Positions 10,308 to 22,300 of a stretch of 64,000 nucleotides of DNA are shown piece by piece. The DNA comes from Drosophila pseudoobscura (Eukaryota > Arthropoda > Insecta > Diptera > Drosophilidae). The position numbers and the translations under genes were made by a program. Below the pieces are notes generated by a model. It saw only the letters and a list, made by a program, of their open reading frames with translations, had not been told where the DNA came from and searched no databases. The first letter of the stretch is position 1. Each line of letters opens with the position of its first letter. The stretch is taken from positions 21,279,001-21,343,000 of the forward strand of contig NC_046681.1 of NCBI RefSeq assembly GCF_009870125.1. Direction: 5' to 3'.

Positions 10308-13300
10308 CTACAAAAAATAATTCACAAATAATAGTTAATTTTTATGAAAATATCTTAATAATTAAAGCATTTTTTGTTTTTTTGCCAAAAGAAATCCACA
10401 GTTGTTCAGCCACTGGAGCGGAAGTGTGTCTTGGCTAAGGGAAATTCCCTCATCATTCGGTTGGTGTCTTAGCTAATCGACAATTGCCCTCACAACAGTG
10501 GCTGTAAAACTGCTGAAGAGCGTTTGAAAAGTTTTGGTACATAATTTGTTCGTATATATTTTGCTTTTTGATTTGACGTTTTTATATAGCGCTTAGTTCT
10601 GACAGTTTTGTGCTTAATAATAAATGCAACAGTTTTCATTCGCTCGCATTTTCTTCATTTCCTTGTTTTTTTTTTGGTTTGGAAGTAAGACAAAAATGTT
10701 TGGCTACAATTTTTCGTTTTGGAGTTTTTTGCAAAAAAAACATTGGCAATACCATAACCCTACAATCAGGTTGTATGTATATATGTTTGTTTTTGTATAT
10801 ATAAATGTATATCTGTGTATTTGTGTGTTAAATATTGGTTTATAAAAATTAATGACTGATTATGGTTTGCATTTCTTATAGCTGCCTCAATGCTGGTTCT
10901 ACATATATCCTTTAATAATTTTGTTAGACAAAATATATAAATCTGGATTTAGTATATATATTATATGTTTTTTCTGAGAGTTAGAGATTGTGCTTCTTGT
11001 AGAAATTTGATTAGCTTTCAATTTACTTCTTCATCGGGATTTTTTCCTCAAGTTTAATTTAAATAAATAATTGTTAATGTTAATTTACAATGTTAGGAAT
11101 GTAATTAGCACAAATTGAAGATTATTTTAGTTTGTCCTTTAACATAGTTGTAGTAAATCATATTTGATGAAGAAAAGCGTTCAGTTCTTTGAAGTTTTTC
11201 TTTTGAATTATTGCTTTTGAGAAGGAAAAAGACTGCCATAGATCCATAGATCCATAGACAGCTATAGTTAAGATAGTTATAGACAGAACAGACTAGACTG
11301 TCGTCGATCTCCAGTCAAAGGCACTATTTTCTGTGTTATTCTCTATGTGGGGGTTTTCTTTTTATAGATTTCATTTCATTTCAAAATGAGAGGCAACCAG
11401 CTTGAATGATTTCTGTATTGTGCGCCTTTGAAAAACTTCAATAGAACTTCTATATATCGTATCTGATTTGGTAAACTTTCTGTTATTTCTAAGATGGTTC
11501 TTGGACCATTCAGGGTTTGAAATTGGTACATTGGTTGGTTATTGATTAATCGCTTCATTCTATAACTATTTCACGCTTTTCTACAACTATTTTGTGTGTC
11601 CCTGCTTCAAGTAAAACCGTACAACTTCCAACTCCAGCCAGTAGCTCAGTACTGGCAGGGCTACTAGAGCCCTCGTTGCTCTCCAAACTGTAACAATACC
11701 CGTTCTTTACCATCCAACCGTTTCTTTGCGTCTACAACTATGGATAACTCTTATTTATGGTATAACCTAACTATAGCTATGCACAATTTTCGATTTTCTT
11801 AGGGGTTTTTCATTTGTCTTTTGCCAAAGTGGAACTTAATCAAGTTTAATTTCGTTGCATGATCTATATATGGTATATGTGGTATGCATATAAGTGTATA
11901 TCTAATGAAGTGAAGCGTATTTTAAGATTTCAGTTCAGTTCACGCCTCGAACGCGTGTCTAGGCAAATGAAAATGTCGAATGATTGTATAGTTCTTAAAT
12001 CAATTTAGAGTTCAATGAGTACTAAGACATGAACTAGGAATATGTGGGTTTTTGTTTGTTTGTTTGTTTGTGGGTATCTATAAAGTTACTGCAAGGGGCA
12101 TACACGACTTTTCTTTCTGTTAGTTTAAAGTAAGTTAAAGGAAATGTCTTAACTTTGGCTATAGTCAGGTAAAAATAGTACAACCCTAAATATTCTTCTG
12201 CTATTCTGCGGAAATACAAACAAAAAGTGGCTAAAGTCAGGTATGATTTGAATGAGTTTCAAATCTGATACAAGTTCTTATCATTCTATTCACAATATAA
12301 ACTAGATCTACCATAAAACAAAGGAAATGATAGATAGGATAGCATCCGGTATTACCTATTTTGTGTCCTATTTTAATTGTGGGAAATACATTTCAGTACA
12401 TCTTAATAATCCTATAATTGAATCCATTAATGCTTTCTTATGTATCTTCTACTAACATTAAATATAGAAAAGATTGTTTCAAAGTTTTAAGAAGAGATAC
12501 AACTAAGGAAAATGATAGGATAACTTCAGGTATTACGTATTCAGTAATTCTACATTCTGTTCTTCTAAACGATCCCATAGTGTGGATCTTCTGCTAAAAC
12601 TAAATAAAATTAAGTACAAAAAAGATTGTTTCAAAGGAACATAAACTTCATTCAAAGAGTGTTTCACGGAACTTAAGCTTTCGGTTATTTTTGAATACTC
12701 CATTAGTGAATAGACTTCAACAGATCAAAGTGTCCAGTCGATACCTCATTTGTGTATGCCCCTCACGACTCAAAGAATACAATTTCAAAGTCTTTGGGTT
12801 GTCTCTCAATTAAATGCCTCAAAAGTTTCCTGTTTTTGGGGGGGTTTTCCTTAAATAGACTTAGTTCTAGTAGAAATACATCCTAATGTTGTAAAAGCAT
12901 CGACTTAAACATACAAAAGCTGTAAGGGTAAACAGAAAGCAGCCTCAAGAACTCACTACCAAGTTGCTAAGCGGCAAAGCGCGCTCTGTCTTAAATCTTA
13001 AATGTACGGGCAAAATCAAGGCAAATAAATTAAGCTGTTTAGGCGGGTGATTGTTAGCCAGGCAGCGGGAAGAAGACAAGCCAAAGGAAGGTGGCTATGA
13101 AGACGCACGACAGGACCACTGTCAGGGTGTGCGAATCGTGCTTGAGCAACGAAGTTCCTGCTTCGTTGTCCTTGGACTTGAGTTTCTTCTGCTGCAGCTG
13201 TAGCTGCTCCTGCTGCAGTTTGTCCTCTCCGATGCGATAGATGCTGAAGACCTCCACCTGGGGCTTGCCATTCCTCTGCTGTTCGAAGAACTCTATCCGC

Positions 13301-16300
13301 CTGCTGATGGCTTCCTTGGCTGCGGCAGCGGAGACTGGAACGGGGACTGCTGCCAGATCCTTGGACTCCTCCGACTTGGACTGCTGCTGCTTCTGCTTCT
13401 CGTCGATCAGGTGATAGTGACCAGCCGGTCCTGCGGTGGCCACATCATGTTCGCTCTCCACGATGGTGTGCAATGTGCGATTGTTATTGTTGCTGCTGCT
13501 CTGGAAGGTGTGCTGGCCATGGGCACTGAGCAGATTGTGCTTGATCTTCTCGAAGGTCTTCTGTTTGGCCGTGCGCAGCATTTGCCCCACTGCCATCAGA
13601 TGCTGCTGCTGTTGCTGCTGCCTGGCCACTTGATGGATCCCCACCACATCATCATCAACATCATCATTAGCATTAGCTTCTTTGCCATTGATTATCTCAC
13701 AATTCTCATATAAAACATGGTCTAGCTGTTGTTGTTGTTGCTGCAACATCTGTTCTTGCTGTTGGCTGCAGGTTGTCTCAGTTAATTGCTCTTGCTCTTG
13801 CTCTGGTTGCTGCGGCTGCTGCTGCTCTTGCTGTTGCACAACAACAACCGACTGATGCTTCAACTGTTGCAGTCTCTGGTGCAGCTCTTGCTGTATGTGC
13901 TGCTGATGATGTGGATTCGCATCCAAGGCAATCAGAGCGGACACTGTGTGCAGTAGGGCCAATGCATTTGGCACTCGGCCAGCGCAAGCATCATCATTAT
14001 CATCATTATTATGATTGTTGTTATAGCTGTTGTTGTGGTTGTTGCTGCTGCCGTTGATGCCATCATCATTATTGACATATACATCAGCATCATAGTCATC
14101 GTCAGCGCGTGGCAATTGTTGTTCAATTTGTGGCACAACATCTTCGCAGGAGCAAATCAACTCCTGCAACCAACACCAATAACAGAGTTTTATGCATCAG
14201 TTTTTGTTTTTGTTTTTTCAATGTGTGGGTGTGTGTGTGTGTGTAGAGTGTACTTGTGTGTGTGTGTGTGTGTGTGTGTGGGGGGGGTGGGGTAGGAAAG
14301 GTTTTTCTTAAAAACTAAGCTACATTCATTTCATTCATTGGAAAGCCACCGTTAGCCTTGATTCTACAGTTACAACTCTACAATTCATATACACAGGATA
14401 GGAAATAAATATACATATAATAGGACTTGTAGTACAGAGCGTTTCGAAGCTTCAAGACAGTTGTACAAAACAGTTTGAACAAGATGAGAGTCAGTTGGCG
14501 CGGCTACACAAAATATACATTTGAATGAGGAATCGATTCGTCTTTGGCAAAGGACTGCGCTCAGTTTTAGTCTCATCAGAGCCACCACATATTGTTAAAA
14601 TTGGAGTCCTTATCAGTTCGGAAGATTTCTTTGACAGACCCGGACTCGGACTGGCTTCTGGAGTCTTTTTCGGTGATCGTTTCTTATTAGAGCTGCCACA
14701 TCCTTTTAAAATCGTCCTTAGCTGTGGACCGACATCTGGATTATCGTTTAGTGGTGAAGAATTATTCAACCTACTCAGAACAGACGAACCATTCCCATCG
14801 AAGTCTTCACATCTTTTCAAAATTGGTATATTGGCATCTGGATTCGATTGCAGTGGCACAGAACTCTGTGAGTCAGTTGGACCGGCATTTGAAATCTTCA
14901 GTGGATATGGGTTCTGGTTGCCACTCCTAACGAGGATACCCTTCAATGGGGCCGTAGTTTTAGGCATCATTGTGTGTTGCTGCTGTGCTGTGGCACCCTG
15001 GGAACCCTGACTATCGCCTCCGGACCTCATCGTGGATACTGTCCTACTGCTTACTGTCATTTTTGTCCAAATTTATAGTATTTATTTTCATGTGTACATT
15101 TTCGGATCCTTGTGCGAAATTCTCGTGGGTAGATGCCACATCCGATGATTGGATGGCGGCAGCTGCCTTATTCTGGTGCCCTTGCTCCACTACGGTTGTT
15201 TCTGTTTCTGTTATTGTTGATCGCTTCAGTATAGTTATACGTCGATCGAGTTGCATATCGGGTCCGTTTGAATACATTGCGCACGGAGTGGCGCGGCGAG
15301 TGCTCTTTAGTGAATAGCACTACTCAAATGACTGAATAGAATGAATCTAAATATGGTATGTAATCGTATAGTTTGTATAATACTAATAATAATCGTCTTA
15401 CAAACTTCAAATATTAGGATATCATCAGATCTCCATCTCTTCGCGACAGGAGGGTTAAGATTCGTATATCAGACAACTTGTTTATCTTTGGAGGAACCAA
15501 GGAGGAACCAAGTCTAACGATATAAAATCCAGCTACAATGTTTTGTCTTTGGACCACGTATTGGTTGGCAAACACAATTTTTTCCGATTGAATGTACACA
15601 TTATACAATTATTAAAAAATAAATCACAATAAATAAATACAACCGATTGAATCAGTTATTTGTGTATAATGTATGTGTAGTATTCTTTCAACTAAAATAA
15701 TCCCTTATGACATCAATTGACTGACATCCCAATTTTGTATCCCATTGACAAGTTTCGCATGGATAATGTTCTATTCGGATTGCATTTGGTGAATATTTCC
15801 ATCATTTAAATGATTTTTCTGAGTTTGAGTAATTCTCTCTTATAATTTCTTTAGCTTTCCTAAGGTTTATTCCCTATCATTAGGTGATCTCATAGCTTGG
15901 AAACGCACTGTACTACGAAAGAACACAGGGAACTTGTCTTATGGCGGGGTCATGGGTCTCATCTACGCACCTCATCTACGCCAATGCGACGGCAGGCCTC
16001 CAAGAAGTTGTCCACGTTCCGCCGACATCTAGCCATGGTCAGCTTGTTCTGCAAGGAAGTACAGACAATTAGCTAACACATTAAGAGATACGAGTCCTCC
16101 TCATCCTTTATTATCACTCACCACACCAGGCGACGGCACATGGATGCTGGCCACTGAACGGGGACGCACATAGTTGGCCAAATGGCAGAGAATAACGCCG
16201 TCGGTCAAGGCCGAGGCTATATCCACGGGCAGCGTCATCTTTAGCCGTGTTTCAATGATCTGTAGGAAGGTTTTGTTTATTGAAAATCGTCTAAGGGTCG

Positions 16301-19300
16301 ATTCCCCAATACGTACACTCCTTAACTGCGACATCAATTCGGTTTCCTCACGCTGGCGATCAAACTCCCGACGCATCGTAAAGCTCAGCTTCTCGGCGGG
16401 TATGTCATGGTTCCATGTAACCGAGCGATGGGTCTTCACCGTGCCCAACTTGGTGACGGTGCTCACTGGGGATTTGATGGTGACACTCGTGGTGCTGGCG
16501 GTTCCCGATGTAGATGTGGCTCCTCCCCCACCATTGGACGTATTGAATTTGTTTGTGCCATTCTTCATGGGACTCTGGGGCTTCACGTAGCCCAGACAAT
16601 CAGCAGAGGCGGCGTTGGAGTTTCCCGATGGCGATGCAGACTTTATCTCCGTATTCCGCGAGGGTATCACCTTCTGTATGGGTTTCTTTGGTATAATAAC
16701 GTCATCGACTCCATTCCCATTCCCGTTTCCATTTCCGTTGTGACCATTTTGGTTGCTATTCAGACTCGATTGTTTCATTATGGACTTTGGCAGTGTGCTG
16801 GAGCCGCCGTTGGTCAGGCCAGCTGTTGGATGTGGAATGAGCGCTGGTGGCGCTTGGTCCTCATCGTCATCATTGGGACTGTGATTGGCATTCGGATGCT
16901 TCTGCTTGTAGACACTGATCTCCTGGTTGCGCTGCTGTTTCAGCGCCTCTTTATATTCCCTGTGTGAAAGATTCGGACACAATTTAGCACAAAATTACAA
17001 GCAAAACAAAATATTGGAATACAAGTAGTAATGTAGATCCGTCGCTAAGATGCATTGCGTGTGCATGACTGGAAAAATTGTATAACTCGAGACGGACCGA
17101 GAAGTGCAAAAGGGCATGCACAATCTATCAGTGAATTATGGCACATTATTTTACAGGATCATCCAATAATGTTCCCTGGTTTTAGAGCCCTCACTTTGTA
17201 GGTGAGTGTGTGTATCTCTTCTGCTATCTGGCAGAAGATAGATAGATATCTGTCCTCTAGACATAGTATGAATGAAGAACCAGGCCCATAGGCTACTAGG
17301 TAGGTCCGTGACACACTATCCTATACGAATATCTTCCTCTGCTTAGTCTGCTGTTTCCAACTCAAGACTCCTCTTAGCACAAATTTGGATTAAGGGTTAA
17401 TTTAAAAAAGATTTCAAAAGACTTAAAGACTATGTTTCTAGCAACTATAGACCGAACGGAGCACTGTAGGTAATCTCTATGGACTTAAAAGGCAAGACAG
17501 AAGAGGGTTTTATTACTCCACTTCATGGGGGTAATGCTAAATCAATCCAAATCGCTGCCTGCACACTCACTTGTAGGTCTGAATGTTGTTGAGGCTCTTG
17601 CTGGACTTGCCATTGCTGGCATGGAGTGACCGCTCCTGGGGGTCCTGGTCCATCATGAGGTCCTCGTCCTGGTCCGGCGTTGAGCCATTGCTGGAGCTGT
17701 TCGAGTGCGCGTAGCTGAGCTTGCAGGGCGAGTTCGTGGGACTGAGGGTGAGGCTCTCATCGACAATGGTGCTGGTGCTGGACGTGAGCGAGGCGTCCAT
17801 CAGATCGGCATGCATGTGAATGGCGCTGGGTGCCACGGCCCGCGGCAGGGTGGCGGCCATCGAGCAGTGCAGGGGGGAGTCTGTCTTGGACTTGGGCGGA
17901 TTGTCGTGCGACCAGCGCTTGTCCAGGCCATCGCTGGTGCTGTACCCGGAGTCAATCTGATGCCGCCGCTGATTGCTGCTGCTGTTGGTGCTGGCCTCCA
18001 GGACATTGCCGCTCGAATTGTGGCGCGGGGCACGGCGCAGCGTGGTGTAGCCATCGTAATTCCCACCCGATCGGGAGCCCTTCTCGTCTTTGGTGGCCTG
18101 CGTCTCCAGAAACTTGAACACATGCACCAGGCCCCTCATGCAGAGCTATAAACGGATGAATTTGGCTTTGGATTAAACGCACTCCTGGAAGGATATATTC
18201 CATGTTCTACTCACACTGGCTGGGGGCGAGGTCAGGGGATTGTTCTCCAGCTGCAGCTCCACCAGAGTGCTCATGTGGCGTATCTCCAGCGGCAGGCTGG
18301 CGATCCGATTGTTGCTCACATCCAGCGACACCAGGCTGAGGCACGTCAGCTCTCGGGGAAGATACATCAGCTGGTTGCTCCTTAGCGACAGCGAGCGCAG
18401 TGTTCGCAGTTCCCCCAGACGGGCCGGCAGGGCCGACAGCTGATTGTAGGAGGCATCCAGGTCGGTGAGGGTCTGATCCAGGCGTCCCAGTTCGTCGGGC
18501 AGCGAGACCAGGCGATTGTTGGACACGAGCAGCACTTGCAGCGGCAGGAAGCAGATCTCGCGTGGCAGCGACGACAGCTGATTGCTGCGCAGATCCAGAT
18601 AGGTCAGCGAGGATAGCTGCTTCACCGACTCCGGTATGCTGCGGATCGTGTTGTGGTAGAGCAGCAGCGTCTCCAGAAAAGCGAACGTTGTCACCTCTTC
18701 CGGCAGTTCACAGAATCTATTTCGGGATAGATCTGAAAGGGGGAACAGAAGTACAGAATTAATCAGAGATCCCACACAGAGAGAAGGAGTGGAACCAGAA
18801 CCCTTGCTCCATTTTCCATGCCCTCCCCACGGTCGGTGCGGCACGCCACAGTGGAGCGCATGACCTCAATCTGCCGGCAATTTAACTTGCCCCTTTCCCA
18901 TTCCAATTCCCATTCCGAGCCGAAAAGCAAACGGATACAAATGAGACGTCCACAAGGAGTGCATGAACTGACGGATACCCCTCTATCTTCCATCTCAGAT
19001 ATCGCCGTCTATCCATGCTTATGTCTATTCGCTTATGGGAAATTTGTGCAGTGAAGACGTGTGTGCCCTAGTGGAAGCAATATACCCCTCAAGAGTCTAG
19101 AGAGTATTCCAAAAACTGGGCAAGTGCGTGGTGCGTGTGGAGTGAGCAATTAATTTACTAAATGAATTTGCATGCGAAATGAGCGCAAACAACTGGGGAG
19201 AGACTGGGGAGTGTGGGGTCTCACAGCGGGGCATAAACAGTCCGACGAAACAAAGCAACATAGAGGAAAGAAGAGGTGGAAAGAGAGACAACAGAGACAT

Positions 19301-22300
19301 AGAGGAAAGAAGTGGTGGCCAAAGAGACCTGGGGACAGAGGCAGCGTGCAATCAACGTGAAATTGTGCGTAAAGTTTTGAGGAAAACGCGAGGGAAATAT
19401 TTTTTGCGAATTGTAGAGATTGAGTGGAGATAATGCACGTCGTAGGAGGGAACCACAGCAATGGGGGGGGAGAGGGCAGAAGAGATTAAGATTTTGTTCT
19501 GTGTGGGTTGTTGGGGATTGTCCGTTGTGCATGTAGAGCGGTGCTCTGCTCGAGAGAGGTGCGTGTGGGAGTGTAGTAAATAATGAAACAGAATGAGTAA
19601 GATTTTAGTTTTGAATTAATCGAAAAGCAAGAAAAGCTTCTATGGAAACTATTGTATTAGAACAAAGAAATATTAGGTCTGTTTAATATTTCAAATATTT
19701 CCAGTAATTGTTGTCTTATGTGCTCGTTTTGTTTATTCAAAAGGAATTACATTTCTTTTGTATTATTGAGCCCTTAACGGAAGCTTGTTTTATTGTTGTA
19801 AAGTCATGTGATCGGCGGAATACTCCAGAATAAACAACTTTTTCCAGGAGTCCAATCAGCCTTAGCTTCCAGGAATTACGGTTTCCAGAACCAATAAATT
19901 ATTTCCATCTTTAAACAAATACGAGTATTTGGTTCTAAATTGACTACGAGATTTTTCTCAGTGAAAGCTACCAGAAGATCAGAGCTGTATATCATCTTTT
20001 CGTGTTTCGGGCTATTTTTTTTGTAATTTTTCTGGCCGTTATTCTTCTCGTTTGGCTATTCCATAGCGCTACTACATATTTATTAATATTATATCATTTA
20101 ATATGACTAAAAACAAGCCTTTCATATGATTATATGGTGCTATTGTTTTGACCCCCAAACGGTTAAGAGCGAATATAAAAGCCGTCCTGCCTTTGGGTGT
20201 CTATATATGTAAGAAGGAGTGGGCCAGCTGGCCTATTGAAGGGGCAGCGGGGAGCAGCAACAGCAGTAATAACAGCAGCAGAGGAACAGCTGATGAGTAG
20301 TAACAGCAGTAGTAACAGCAGACAGAGAAGAAGAGGAACAGAGCGAAGCAGTGAAAAGGAGAGAACAGCAGCATACGGACGCGACTCAAGCAGCAGCAGA
20401 AAATCAGCAGAAATAAGCCGTAATATTAAGAACTTTTGTAAGCACACATACCAGGCCATCGCGATAATAATACGAATAAACAATACTTTAAATAATATCT
20501 TACATTTGGGGGCTCAACCGGTCGCGTACTGCCTGTGTAAAGTGGAAAAAATCAAAAATTGTGTGTCTCATGTCTCAGAAGCCGGCAGCAGACGAAGCGA
20601 GACGGAAAAGAAAAAATTCGGTGCAAAAAAACGGCGCATTTGACTCTCAGAAGCCGCAAGCAGAGGAAGCGAGACAGCGAGTGGGTGAAAAGAAGAACCG
20701 AGAAAAAGGGGTTGTTTCAAGCCGGCTGCCCACAAGAGTATTGCGCAGTAGAATTATAATGGAAAATACAAGTGGACCACCAGCCGGGAATATGCAGAAA
20801 AACGAAGACCCAAGTGGAGCAGAAGAAAACAGGATCAATCGCCAGCAAAGCGCGAACGAGGAAGCGATGAGGTCAACACTCCTAGAAGAAAACACACAGA
20901 CGCTCCAACAGCTGGTTCAACTGCTCTCGATGAAAATAAATGCAGATGAAATAGACAAGAAAAATGATGCAAAGCTGGTAGTGGAAAATTTTGCCAAAAT
21001 TATTCCAGAATTCAACGGAGAAAATATGTCGGTACAGCAGTGGTTTATTAACTTCGAGCTAAACGCTGAAGCATACGGACTAAATGACAAACAAAAATAC
21101 GTGCAAGCCCGAGCAAAAATGACAGGTACAGCCGCTCTTTTTCTCGAGTCCACAGCAGTGTATGAGTACGGCCAATTGCGTCATCAACTTCTACAGGAGT
21201 TTGAGTGTGAGCGTTTATGCAGTGCGCAAATTCACAATCAATTGTCTATGCGAGTGAAGATTGCCGGCGAAAGTTTTCACGAATATATACTACAGATGAA
21301 ACGCATTGCTGCACGTGGGACAACAGACACGGAGTCGGTGATTCGATACATTGTCGACGGACTGAAGTTAAAAACGGATTATAAGTACACCTTGTATGGA
21401 TGCAGCTCATACAAGCAGCTGCGAGAGAAGTACGAAATCTACGAAAGAACGCTCGCGGTTGATGGGGGTTTTGCCCCGAAACAAAAAGACTCACAGCCGT
21501 TCGGAAAGAAGTCCAATTTTACTAAATATGAAAGGAAGCAACACTGCTACAATTGTGGATCCCTGGAGCATCTACGCAAGGATTGCCGAGCTGCATTAAA
21601 GTGTTTCCGCTGCAATCAGACTGGACACATGTCTAAGGATTGCCCGAGTGCTGCTGCCGTAAACGTTGCATACGAGGAAAAACGCCTGAAGTCTCTTAAA
21701 ATTAACGACGTGCAAGTCAAGGGGCTCATAGACACCGGTGCAGATGTTTCCCTATTAAAGATGTCAGTGTTCGGCAAAATGAGTGGTATCCATCTGCAAG
21801 CCAGTTCGTCAACTTTGAGGGGACTTGGAAACAACATCACACGCTCCGCTGGGCAGTTTACGGCAGAAGTGGAGATCGACGGAATGCGACTGGCACACAA
21901 ATTCCTTGTGGTGGCCGATCATGCCGTCGGATGCGAATTGTTGCTTGGACACGACTTTATATCCAAGTTCACAATGACATCAACGCAAGGAGGATATAAG
22001 TTTTCTCCCCTGCCGGGGGAGGAAACTGAGGACATCAAACAGATAAGTATTTACAACGTGGTCGAAGAAAATACTGACATAAACATTCCGTCGCAGTTCA
22101 GAGATGCCGTCCAATCAATGATTCAGGACTTTACTGAAAAGAAGCAGACTGCAGTGTGCCCCATCATGCTGAAGATCGTACCGGACGAGAAAATAGCGCC
22201 GTTTCGACATTCGCCAAGTCGAGTGGCCATCAGCGAAGCCGACGTTGTCAAGCAGCAGATCGATGAATGGGCCAACGCTGGGATAATACGACGCTCATCA

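Noticed and set aside
14222..14291. Microsatellites as CRISPR-like arrays
   Set aside because: They are mono- to hexanucleotide repeats without spacers, in a eukaryotic genome.
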